Shown in pieces: positions 44,908 to 53,341 of a stretch of 64,000 nt of DNA. The stretch's first letter is position 1, and the number at the start of each line of letters is the position of its first letter. The notes under the pieces are model-generated. The model was given only the letters and a program-made list of their open reading frames with translations. It ran no database searches and was not told where the DNA came from. Position numbers and translations under genes: made by a program. Source of the stretch: Streptomyces werraensis (GTDB lineage: Bacteria; Actinomycetota; Actinomycetes; Streptomycetales; Streptomycetaceae); the NCBI GenBank assembly GCA_014656175.1, contig BNBX01000001.1:372001-436000 (forward strand), read 5' to 3'.

Positions 44908-46341
44908 TCAGCCCGACTGCCTCGCGGGCGTCCGCGGCAGCCACGCCCACATCAGGAGGGAGCCCAGTGCCAGAACGGCCGTGCCGGTGGTGAAGACGAG
45001 GGCGTAGCCCTCGGTCAGCGCCTCCGGGGTGTCCACGCCGTTCGTGCGGGCCGCCGCGATCGTGGCCATGACCGCGAGGCCGAGGGAGCCGCCCATCGTG
45101 CGGGAGGTGTTGACCAGGCCGGACACCAGGCCGGCCTCCTCGGGGGCCGCGCCCGACGTGGCGAGGGAGGCCAGCGGGGTGCCGGCGAGGCCCGCGCCGA
45201 GCATCATCAGGACGCCCGGGACCATGATCGCGGTGAGGTAGTCGCCGTCCGCCGTCATCGTGGACTGCCAGGCGAAGCCGGCCGTCGCGACGAGGGTGCC
45301 GAGCACCGCCACCGCGCGGGGTCCCGTCGCCCGCATCAGGCGCGGGGCGACCTTGGAGCCGACGATCACGGCGACCGAGCTGGGCACCAGGGCGAGCCCG
45401 GCCTCCAGCGGGGTGTAGCCGAGGACGTTCTGCGCGTACAGGGTCATGAAGAACCACATGCAGAACATCGCGGAGCCGCTGAGGAACATGGCGACGTTCG
45501 CGGACGCCACCGACCGCAGTCCCAGCAGCCCGAGCGGCATCAGGGGGGCCTTGGCGCGGGCCTCGGCGAACAGGAACAGGGCGACGAGGGCGAGCCCGGC
45601 GCACAGCGGCACCACGGTGGACGCCGCCGTCCAGCCGGCCGCCTCCGTCTGGGAGACGCCGTACGCCAGGGTGGCGAGGCCCGCCGTGACGAGGACGGCG
45701 CCGGGCAGGTCGAGGCGGCGGCCGTCCCCGGCGCGGCTCTCGGGGAGCCGGCGGGCGGCTGCGGCCAGCACGACCGCGCCGACGGGCACGTTGATCAGCA
45801 GCACCCAGCGCCAGGACAGCGCCTCGACGAGCACCCCGCCGACGAAGCCGCCCGCCGCGCCGCCGCCCGCGCCGACGGCGGTCCAGGTGGCGATGGCGCG
45901 GGCGCGGGCCGCGCCCTCGGGCACCGCCGAGGTGACCAGGGTGAGCGTGGAGGGCGCGAGGACGGCCGCCCCGAGCCCCTGCACGGCCCGCGCCACCAGC
46001 AGCTGCCAGCCCTCCTGGGCGAGCCCGCCGGCCAGCGAGGCCAGGGTGAACAGCCCGAGCCCGACGAGGAACATGCGCTTGCGCCCGTAGAGGTCGCCGG
46101 CCCGGCCGCCGAGCAGCATGAAGCCCGCGAACGCGATGGAGTACGCGTTGACCACCCACTGCAGGCCCTGCTCGTCCAGCCCGAGGCCGCCGCGTACGGA
46201 CGGCAGCGCCACGTTCACCACGGAGATGTCGAGGACGACGAGGAACTGGCCGGCGCAGGCGAGCGCGACCACCATCCATACGGGCGGTGCGGTGCGGGCG
46301 GGGGCGCTGGTGGTGTCGGGGGCTTCGAGCATGAGGGTCAT
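44908..46341 (-). CDS. DHA2-type MFS drug-efflux transporter
   Basis: The 477-residue, about 14-segment MFS protein has the DHA2 signatures VVLDISVVNVALPSVRGGL, GGRAGDLYGRKRMFLVG and RAVQGLGAAVLAPSTLTLV. It probably exports hydrophobic compounds by proton antiport. It is divergent from a second MFS gene across 221 nt. Confidence 0.92.
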   Translation of the reverse strand: MTLMLEAPDTTSAPARTAPPVWMVVALACAGQFLVVLDISVVNVALPSVRGGLGLDEQGLQWVVNAYSIAFAGFMLLGGRAGDLYGRKRMFLVGLGLFTLASLAGGLAQEGWQLLVARAVQGLGAAVLAPSTLTLVTSAVPEGAARARAIATWTAVGAGGGAAGGFVGGVLVEALSWRWVLLINVPVGAVVLAAAARRLPESRAGDGRRLDLPGAVLVTAGLATLAYGVSQTEAAGWTAASTVVPLCAGLALVALFLFAEARAKAPLMPLGLLGLRSVASANVAMFLSGSAMFCMWFFMTLYAQNVLGYTPLEAGLALVPSSVAVIVGSKVAPRLMRATGPRAVAVLGTLVATAGFAWQSTMTADGDYLTAIMVPGVLMMLGAGLAGTPLASLATSGAAPEEAGLVSGLVNTSRTMGGSLGLAVMATIAAARTNGVDTPEALTEGYALVFTTGTAVLALGSLLMWAWLPRTPARQSG

Positions 46342-46562
46342 GGTCTCAATCCCCGCGCGCGGGCCGCATCGGCATTTCGTCCGACCTCCGTCTCCTCCTC
46401 CGGACCGAGAGACGGGGAGCCGCCGCGGCCGGGCGACCGGTCCGCGGACGCCCAAGGAACGGTCAAGAAATCGTTAGCGGGCCAAAACAACGGAATAGTT
46501 GCCTCGGCGCACGGGGTTCATGGTCCACGTACCTTGCCGTTCGCCGCCTGGAGGCACCCTTC

Positions 46563-48302
46563 ATGACACAGACGACGCCCGTCCGTCCCTCCGGCAGAGC
46601 GGGCGCGGCGGTGGTCCCCGTCCTGGCCTTCGCGGGCATCGTCGTCGCGGTGATGCAGACCCTGCTGGTCCCGGTCGTCAAGGACCTGCCGCGCCTGCTG
46701 GACACCGCGCCCGCGGACGCCACCTGGGTGCTGACCTCGACGCTGCTGTCGGGCGCCGTGGCCACCCCGATCATGGGGCGGCTCGGCGACCTCTTCGGCA
46801 AGCGGCGGATGCTGGTCGCCAGCCTCGCGGTGATGGTGGTGGGCGCGCTGGTCAGCGCGTTCACCAGCGATCTGCTGGTGATGATCGCCGGCCGTACGCT
46901 CCAGGGCTTCGCGATGGGCGCGATACCGCTCGGCATCGGCCTGATGCGGGACATGCTGCCGCGCGAACGCCTGGGCTCCGCGATGGCGCTGATGAGCTCC
47001 TCCATCGGCGTCGGCGGCGGCCTGGCGCTGCCCGCCGCCGCGCTGGTCGCCCAGCACACCGACTGGCACACCCTCTACCTCGGCGCGGCCGGACTCGGCG
47101 TCCTCGCCATCGCCCTCACCCTGGCCGTCGTGCCCGAGTCGCCGCTGCGGGCCGAGGGCTCGTTCGACCTGCCGGGCGCGCTGGGGCTGACCGCCGGACT
47201 GGTGCTGTTCCTGCTGCCCGTCTCCAAGGGCAGCGACTGGGGCTGGACGTCCGGCACCACCCTGGGCCTGTTCGGCGCGGCGGCCGTGGTGCTGCTGCTG
47301 TGGGGGCTGATGGAACTGCGGGTCGCCGCGCCGCTGGTGGACCTGCGCACCACGGCACGCCGTGAGGTGCTGCTCACCAACCTCGCCTCGATCATGGTCG
47401 GCGTCTCCTTCTTCGTCGTCTCCCTGGTCCTCCCCCAGCTGCTCCAGCTGCCCGCGGGGACGGGGCACGGGCTCGGGCAGTCGATGGTGGTCGCGGGGCT
47501 GTGCGTGGCGCCGCTGGGCCTGACCATGATGTTCACGGCGCCGGTGTACGCGCGGCTGTCCTCCCGGTACGGCCCGAAGACCACGCTGATCATCGGCCTG
47601 CTGGTGATCGCGGCCGGGTACGGCGGCGGGCTCGGGCTGATGAGCGCCGCCTGGCAGACCGTGGTCACCTCGGTCGTCCTCGGCGCGGGCATCGGTCTCG
47701 CCTACTCCTCGCTGCCCGCGCTGATCGTCGGCGCGGTCCCGGCATCCGAGACCGGCGCGGCGAACGGCCTGAACACGCTCATGCGCTCCATCGGCACGTC
47801 GGTGTCCAGCGCCGTGATCGGCATGGTGCTGGCCAACACCTCGGACGTGGTGGGCGGGGTCGCGGTGCCGACGCTGCACGGGTTCCGCGTGTCGTTCGGT
47901 ATCGCGACGGCGGCGGTGGCCGTGGGCCTGGTGCTGGCGCTGTTCCTGCCCGGCCGGCGCCCGTCGGAGCACCCGCAGCTGCGGGCGAGCAGCGAGGAGG
48001 AGGCGAACCTGGAGCGGGCGCGGGAGGCGCTGCGCGGCTTCCGCGGCCGGGTGCTGGACGCGACCGGCGCGCCGGTCGCCCGCGCCCGGGTCACCCTCAT
48101 CGACCGGCACGGCCGCCGCGCGGGCGCCACGGTCTCCGCGACCGACGGCACCTACGCCCTCGCGGTTCCGGCCCAGGGCCCCTACGTCCTCGCCGCCCGC
48201 GCCCCCGGCCACGGCCCCCTCGCCTCCCCGGCGACCCACACGGGCGCGGGCGACTGCGTCGACGTGGACCTGCCGCTGCCGCCGGAGACGGTCACGGCGT
48301 GA
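46563..48302 (+). CDS. MFS transporter fused to a carboxypeptidase-regulatory-like domain
   Basis: The first 470 residues are a DHA2-like MFS (GRLGDLFGKRRMLVASL, ARTLQGFAMGAIPLGIG-type block). From about residue 490 a charged stretch leads into a beta-sandwich resembling CarboxypepD_reg/Cna-B domains (FRGRVLDATGAPVARARVTL, TDGTYALAVPAQGPYVLAAR). The extra domain follows the last membrane helix. Its purpose is unknown; sensing or partner binding is possible. Confidence 0.9.
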   Translation: MTQTTPVRPSGRAGAAVVPVLAFAGIVVAVMQTLLVPVVKDLPRLLDTAPADATWVLTSTLLSGAVATPIMGRLGDLFGKRRMLVASLAVMVVGALVSAFTSDLLVMIAGRTLQGFAMGAIPLGIGLMRDMLPRERLGSAMALMSSSIGVGGGLALPAAALVAQHTDWHTLYLGAAGLGVLAIALTLAVVPESPLRAEGSFDLPGALGLTAGLVLFLLPVSKGSDWGWTSGTTLGLFGAAAVVLLLWGLMELRVAAPLVDLRTTARREVLLTNLASIMVGVSFFVVSLVLPQLLQLPAGTGHGLGQSMVVAGLCVAPLGLTMMFTAPVYARLSSRYGPKTTLIIGLLVIAAGYGGGLGLMSAAWQTVVTSVVLGAGIGLAYSSLPALIVGAVPASETGAANGLNTLMRSIGTSVSSAVIGMVLANTSDVVGGVAVPTLHGFRVSFGIATAAVAVGLVLALFLPGRRPSEHPQLRASSEEEANLERAREALRGFRGRVLDATGAPVARARVTLIDRHGRRAGATVSATDGTYALAVPAQGPYVLAARAPGHGPLASPATHTGAGDCVDVDLPLPPETVTA

Positions 48303-48305
48303 CGG

Positions 48306-48344
48306 CCGGGGGCTGCCCGTGACGCGTCACGGGCGGCCCCCCGG
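48306..48344. terminator. Hairpin after the fused MFS gene
   Basis: An inner stem (48315-48322 with 48327-48334) and an outer G/C stem (48306-48312 with 48338-48344) form a strong hairpin just after the stop codon. Confidence 0.7.
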
Positions 48345-48400
48345 TCACCTCCCGGCACCCCCCTCCCCCGCCTCCGCCGGCACTACGGCAGCATGGCCCC

Positions 48401-49096
48401 GTGGAGACTTCTGTGACCTGCGGAAAGGCGGAGCTCGTGGTGAAGGCGCCGGAGGCGGCCGTGCTCGCCGCGTTCGAGGCGGCGAAGGGGTTCATGCCGC
48501 TGGACGAGGGGCTGGCCCTGTACGCGGCCGCGGTCGAGGCCGGGCGGCTGGGACTGCCGTTGCTGGAGATCGGGACGTACTGCGGCCGCTCCACGATCCT
48601 GCTCGCCGACGCGGCCCGCGCGGCCGGTGTCACCGCGCTCACCGTGGACCACCACCGGGGCAGCGAGGAGCAGCAGCCGGGCTGGGAGTACCACGACCCG
48701 GAGACGGTCGACCCGGAGCTGGGTGTGATGGACACCCTGCCCACGTTCCGGCGGACCCTGCGCCGGGCCGGTCTCGAGGAGCACGTGGTGGCGCTGGTGG
48801 GGCGCTCCCCGCAGATCGCCGCCCTGTGGGGGCGCCCGCTGGGCCTGGTGTTCGTCGACGGCGGCCACACCGACGAGCACGCGAGCGCCGACTACGAGGG
48901 CTGGGCCCCGCATGTCGCCGAGGGCGGGCTGCTCGTCATCCACGACGTCTTCCCCGACCCGGTGGACGAGTTCACCGGGCAGGCCCCGTACCGCGTGCAC
49001 CAGCGGGCGCTGAGGTCCGGGGAGTTCACGGAGGTCTCCGCCACGGGTTCGCTGCGCGTCCTGCGCCGTACGGGCGCGGCCGCCGCGCACCGTTAG
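48401..49096 (+). CDS. Class I SAM-dependent methyltransferase
   Basis: The 231-residue protein has the SAM-binding motif LLEIGTYCGRSTILLADAAR, an acidic loop (TVDHHRG) and GLVFVDGGHTDEHASADYEGW, typical of the Methyltransf_24 group. The substrate is unknown. The GTG start lacks a clear ribosome site. The amidase gene follows 9 nt later. Confidence 0.85.
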   Translation: METSVTCGKAELVVKAPEAAVLAAFEAAKGFMPLDEGLALYAAAVEAGRLGLPLLEIGTYCGRSTILLADAARAAGVTALTVDHHRGSEEQQPGWEYHDPETVDPELGVMDTLPTFRRTLRRAGLEEHVVALVGRSPQIAALWGRPLGLVFVDGGHTDEHASADYEGWAPHVAEGGLLVIHDVFPDPVDEFTGQAPYRVHQRALRSGEFTEVSATGSLRVLRRTGAAAAHR

Positions 49097-49105
49097 GGTG
49101 GCTGC

Positions 49106-50077
49106 GTGTCGTACACAGGTCCCGACTTCGATCCGCCCCCGCAGCGGCGCTCCCGCCGTGGTCCGCTGACCGTGGCCCTCGCCGCGCTGGTCTGCGGCGG
49201 GCTGCTCGGCTGGGGCGTGTACGCGGCCACGGGCGGCACGGACGACAAGGGCGAGGAGGCCGGGGGTTCCCCGTCGGCCGCGCCCCGCACGCCGTCGCCC
49301 GCCGTCTCCTCCCCCGCCTCCGCCGGCAGCGCCTCGCCGTCCGGGGAGGGCGTGGAACCCCCCGCCTCGCGGACGCCCTCCGCGTCCGCGCCCGCCGCGG
49401 CCGGCCCGCTCAAGGGCAAGGTCGTCGTCATCGACCCGGGCCACAACCCGACGAACGTCAGGCACACGGCGGAGATCAACCGTCAGGTGGACGTCGGCAC
49501 GCACCGCAAGGAGTGCGACACCACCGGCACGTCCACCAACGACGGTTACGCGGAGGCCGAGTTCACCCTGGACGTCGCCCACCGGATGCGCGCCCTCCTG
49601 GAGCAGCGGGGCGCGACGGTGAAGCTGACGCAGGACCGCGACCGCCCGTACGGGCCGTGCGTGGACGAGCGGGCCCGGATCGGCAACGCGGCCAAGGCCG
49701 ACGCGGTCGTGTCGATCCACGCCGACGGCTCCGGCGCGGGCAACCGCGGCTTCCATGTGATCCTGCCGGGCTCCGTGAACGAGGGCGAGGCGGACACCCG
49801 TGCCATCGTGGGCCCTTCGCGCGCACTCGGGGAGCGCATCGCGGGGAACTTCGTCCGCGTCACCGGCACCGCGCCGTCCAACTACATCGGCGGCGGCACC
49901 GGACTCGTCACGCGGAAGGACCTGGGCGGTCTCAATCTGTCAACGGTTCCGAAGGTGTTCATCGAGTGCGGGAACATGCGCGATAGCAAGGACGCGGCGC
50001 TGCTGACCAGCGGCGCCTGGCGGCAGAAAGCGGCGCAAGGGATTTCCGAGGGAATCGTGAGCTTCCTGCGCGGGTAG
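49106..50077 (+). CDS. N-acetylmuramoyl-L-alanine amidase, membrane-anchored
   Basis: The 323-residue protein has an N-terminal membrane anchor (about 20-42), a Ser/Pro/Ala-rich wall-spanning linker (45-100) and an Amidase_3 domain. The zinc site is in VIDPGHNP, GYAEAEF and VSIHADGSG, with the catalytic Glu in FIECGN. It cleaves the stem peptide from peptidoglycan outside the cell. Confidence 0.93.
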   Translation: MSYTGPDFDPPPQRRSRRGPLTVALAALVCGGLLGWGVYAATGGTDDKGEEAGGSPSAAPRTPSPAVSSPASAGSASPSGEGVEPPASRTPSASAPAAAGPLKGKVVVIDPGHNPTNVRHTAEINRQVDVGTHRKECDTTGTSTNDGYAEAEFTLDVAHRMRALLEQRGATVKLTQDRDRPYGPCVDERARIGNAAKADAVVSIHADGSGAGNRGFHVILPGSVNEGEADTRAIVGPSRALGERIAGNFVRVTGTAPSNYIGGGTGLVTRKDLGGLNLSTVPKVFIECGNMRDSKDAALLTSGAWRQKAAQGISEGIVSFLRG

Positions 50078-50236
50078 GGATCAGCGCGCTGATCCGGGCG
50101 GACAGCCCGATCCGGCGGACGATAGTGTCGTCCGTACGATCAGGGGCCACCCCCGCGCTTCGCACCGGACCCTACGGGGCGACCTGGTGACAGCGACGCC
50201 TCTTCCGACGACGAGACGACCTACGAAGGACCTGAA

Positions 50237-51052
50237 GTGAATATCCGCTCCCTCACTCGAGGCGACGGCGTGGTGATCGGAGCAGCCGTACTGCTGTTCA
50301 TCGCGTCGTTCCTCGATCTGTACTCGATCGAAGGCGCCTCGGACAGCGTGGACATCCCCAGCCTGTGGGCGAGCGGTCCGGTGCTGCTGAGCGTGGTGCT
50401 GGCGGGCCTCATCGCCGCGGCCCTGATCGTCGTCGCCCGGGGTCTGCCGCAGGCGCCAAAGGTCGCGGGTCTGGACCTGGCGCCGTTCGGCGTCGCCTTC
50501 GCGGTGTTCGCCGCCTGGAGCGCGCTGGGCAACGTCTTCGACCCGGCTGGCGGCGCCGACAACTTCGGGGGCGGCGGCGACGGCCCCGACGCGGGCCTCG
50601 GCCTGATCCTCGCGCTCGTCGCCACGCTGGTGATGGCGGCCGCCGCCGTGGCCACGCCGATGGTGCCGGCGCTCAAGGGCGCACTGCTCCCGGCCGCCCG
50701 CCCCGCCGCCCCGCAGCAGCCGTACGGCGCGCAGCCGCCCGGCGGTTACGGCTACCCGGGCGCCCAGCAGGCGGCCTTCGGCGGTCAGCCGGGGCAGCCC
50801 GGCCAGCCGTACGGCCAGCCGCAGCAGGGCCAGCCGGCCGCGCCGCCCGCCGCGGACTTCTCGCCGTTCTGGTTCGCCGTGCCGGTGCCGCGTCCGCTGT
50901 TCGCCGAGGACGGCTCGCCCACGCCGATCGCCGAACTCGCCCCGGGCACCTGGTACCTGGCGGTGGAGCAGCGCGGTCAGGCGCTGGTCGCCCAGACGCA
51001 GGACGGCCGCCGCGGCGTCCTGCAGGACACCTCGGGCATCCAGCGCGGCTGA
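50237..51052 (+). CDS. Membrane protein with Pro/Gln/Gly-rich tail
   Basis: The 271-residue protein has four membrane segments in the first 150 residues, then a PYGQPQQG-type repeat region and a conserved C-terminal domain (FWFAVPVPRPLFAEDGS, PGTWYLAVEQRGQALVAQTQDGR). The GTG is preceded by GAAGGA. It resembles actinobacterial DUF5336-type proteins; its function is unknown. Confidence 0.8.
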   Translation: MNIRSLTRGDGVVIGAAVLLFIASFLDLYSIEGASDSVDIPSLWASGPVLLSVVLAGLIAAALIVVARGLPQAPKVAGLDLAPFGVAFAVFAAWSALGNVFDPAGGADNFGGGGDGPDAGLGLILALVATLVMAAAAVATPMVPALKGALLPAARPAAPQQPYGAQPPGGYGYPGAQQAAFGGQPGQPGQPYGQPQQGQPAAPPAADFSPFWFAVPVPRPLFAEDGSPTPIAELAPGTWYLAVEQRGQALVAQTQDGRRGVLQDTSGIQRG

Positions 51053-51071
51053 GCCCCCGGCCCCGTCGTCG

Positions 51072-51103
51072 ACGGCCCCTCGCCCTGCCGGGCGGGGGGC
51101 CGT
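51072..51103. terminator. Terminator hairpin
   Basis: A 14-bp G/C-rich stem (51072-51085 with 51090-51103, one G-U pair) and a 4-nt loop follow the membrane protein gene. Confidence 0.8.
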
Positions 51104-51163
51104 TCGCGTGCGCCCCGCGAACGGGGCTGGTTTCAAGCGGGCGTTCGGGGCCAGACGGACACC

Positions 51164-51457
51164 ATGTCCCCTCGATATCGCTCTGGTTCCACCTCCGCGG
51201 GGACGGTCATCGCGGTGATCGCGGACGTCATGGCCGTCATCCTCGGACTGTGGATTCTGATGTATCTGCTGGACGCCAACCGGGCCAACGACCTGGTGCA
51301 GTTCGTCCATGACGCGGCCAACTGGCTGGCAGCCTGGTCGCGTGACCTGTTCACCTTCGACGAGGAGTGGGCGCGGGTCGTCTTCGGCTACGGACTCGCC
51401 GCCGTGGTCTACCTGTTCGTCGGCCACGCCGTCGCCGGCCGGCTGCGCCGCCACTGA
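51164..51457 (+). CDS. Small two-segment membrane protein
   Basis: The 97-residue protein has two membrane segments (about 13-37 and 72-92) around an acidic loop. It is a conserved-looking Streptomyces small protein of unknown function. A weak ribosome site precedes ATG 51164. Confidence 0.75.
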   Translation: MSPRYRSGSTSAGTVIAVIADVMAVILGLWILMYLLDANRANDLVQFVHDAANWLAAWSRDLFTFDEEWARVVFGYGLAAVVYLFVGHAVAGRLRRH

Positions 51458-51500
51458 CCCGGGCGGGTCGGAACGCCGGGCGGTCAGGCGTCCGTACGGA

Positions 51501-52604
51501 TCAGGCGTCCGGGCAGCAGTCCGGGTCCATGCCCTTCGGCAGCTGCTCGCCGCCGAAGACCGCGCAGGTCGGCTCGTGACCGCCGAGGGCGGCGACGGCC
51601 AGCAGCAGCGACCCCGCCGTCCAGGTGGTCAGCTCGCGCGGCCATATGGCGTCGTCGTCGAAGACGTAGCCCGTCCAGTACAGGCCGCTCTCCGGATCGC
51701 GCAGGTGCTGGATCGACTGGAGCACCTCCAGCGCGCGGTCGGACTCGCCCGTCGCCCAGAGCGCCAGGGCGAGTTCGGCCGACTCGCCGCCCGTCACCCA
51801 GGGGTTGGGCACCACGCAGCGCACCCCGAGGCCGGGCACGACGAACCGCTCCCAGCCCTCGTCGATGCGCTCCCGCGCCTCGGCGCCGGTCAGCGCGCCG
51901 CCGAGCACCGGGTAGTACCAGTCCATGGAGTAGCGGTCCTTGTCCAGGAACCGTTCCGGATGGCGCCGGATGGCGTGCCGCAGCGCGCCCACGGCCAGCT
52001 CCCAGTCGGGCTGGGGCTCCTCGCGCTGCTCGGCGATGGCGAGGGCGCAGCGCAGGGCGTGGTGGACGGAGGAGGAGCCGGTGAGGAGCGCGTCCGTGGC
52101 GGGCGTGCCGTCGTCGTCGCGCCGCCAGCCGATCTGCCCGCCCGGCTGCTGGAGCCTCAGCACGAACTCCACGGCCGCGCACACGCCGGGCCACATGCGG
52201 TCCAGGAACGTGTCGTCGCCGGTGGCGAGGTAGTGGTGCCACACGCCGACGGCGATGTAGGCGACGAAGTTGGTCTCCCGGCCCCGGTCGGTGACGTCGT
52301 CCGGGTCCCCGTCGGCGTAGGCCGCGTACCAGGAGCCGTCGTCGAGCTGGTGCCGGGCCAGCCACAGGTAGGCCCGCTCGGCCGCCTCGTGCTCGCCCGC
52401 CGTGTCCAGCGCCATCGCGGCCTCGACGTGGTCCCACGGGTCGAGGTGGTGGCCGCGGAACCACGGGATGGCGCCGTCCTCCCGCTGCACCGCGAGGATG
52501 CCGGCGACGGTCTGCGCCGCCTCCTCGGGCGTCAGCACGCCCGTGAGGACGAGGTGTTCGGCGCTGGGGGTGCGGGGGTCGCCGGCCGACCGGGAGGTCG
52601 TCAC
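51501..52604 (-). CDS. Alpha/alpha-toroid protein (prenyltransferase/glucoamylase-like)
   Basis: The 367-residue protein has repeated helical hairpins with QREDGAIPW, HQLDDGSWYAAY and GLYWTGYVFDD motifs, typical of six-helical-hairpin toroids. Homologues are often labelled prenyltransferase, but no DDxxD is seen, so a glycan-related role alongside the glycosyltransferase is as likely. GTG 52604 overlaps the methyltransferase stop in GTGA. Confidence 0.82.
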   Translation of the reverse strand: MTTSRSAGDPRTPSAEHLVLTGVLTPEEAAQTVAGILAVQREDGAIPWFRGHHLDPWDHVEAAMALDTAGEHEAAERAYLWLARHQLDDGSWYAAYADGDPDDVTDRGRETNFVAYIAVGVWHHYLATGDDTFLDRMWPGVCAAVEFVLRLQQPGGQIGWRRDDDGTPATDALLTGSSSVHHALRCALAIAEQREEPQPDWELAVGALRHAIRRHPERFLDKDRYSMDWYYPVLGGALTGAEARERIDEGWERFVVPGLGVRCVVPNPWVTGGESAELALALWATGESDRALEVLQSIQHLRDPESGLYWTGYVFDDDAIWPRELTTWTAGSLLLAVAALGGHEPTCAVFGGEQLPKGMDPDCCPDA

Positions 52605-53341
52605 GTGGCGTCCGCCTCGGCGCGCGGCAGGTGCGGCTTGGTCGCGTAGGCCACGAAGCTCTTGCCGATCACCGGGTTCAGGGCCCGCTCGGCGACCCGG
52701 GTGGCCAGCGGCTTCTTCATGATGTCCCAGACCAGCAGCTTGTGGTAGGCGCGTACCGGCAGCGCCTTGTCGTTGTCGACGCCGAACGCGCACTTCAGCC
52801 ACCAGTACGGCGAGTGCAGGGCGTGGGCGTGGTGGGTGCCGTAGGGGCGCAGGCCGGCCTCGCGGATCTTGGCGAGGAGTTCGTCCGCCTTGTAGATGCG
52901 GATGTGGCCGCCCTCGACCTCGTGGTAGGCGTCGGACAGGGTCCAGCAGACCTTCTCCGGGCCGTAGCGCGGGACGGTGACGGCGATGCGGCCGCCCGGC
53001 TTGAGGACGCGCACCATCTCGGCGAGCACGCCCTTGTCGTCGGGGATGTGCTCCATCACCTCGGAGATGATGACGACGTCGAAGGACTCGTCGGGGAAGG
53101 GCAGGGCGAGGGCGTCGCCCTCCATGGCCGTGGCGGTGGCCCCGGCGGGCGCCTCACCGGCCTCCTTCATCGCCGCGAACCACTTGGCGACCTCGCGGAT
53201 CTCCTCGGCGTTCCGGTCCAGCGCGACGACCTGTGCGCCGCGCCGGTAGCACTCGAAGGCGTGCCGTCCGGCGCCGCAGCCGAGATCCAGGACGCGGTCG
53301 CCCGGGGCGAGCGGGAACCGGGAGAAGTCGACGGTCAGCAC
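52601..53341 (-). CDS. Class I SAM methyltransferase
   Basis: The 246-residue protein has RVLDLGCGAGRHAFECYRRG, VVALDRNAEEI, DVVIISEVMEHIPD and LKPGGRIAVTVPRYGPE. It is a UbiE/Methyltransf_11-type enzyme whose substrate is unknown. It overlaps the glycosyltransferase by 7 nt and the toroid gene by 4 nt, so the three are co-translated. Confidence 0.93.
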   Translation of the reverse strand: MLTVDFSRFPLAPGDRVLDLGCGAGRHAFECYRRGAQVVALDRNAEEIREVAKWFAAMKEAGEAPAGATATAMEGDALALPFPDESFDVVIISEVMEHIPDDKGVLAEMVRVLKPGGRIAVTVPRYGPEKVCWTLSDAYHEVEGGHIRIYKADELLAKIREAGLRPYGTHHAHALHSPYWWLKCAFGVDNDKALPVRAYHKLLVWDIMKKPLATRVAERALNPVIGKSFVAYATKPHLPRAEADAT

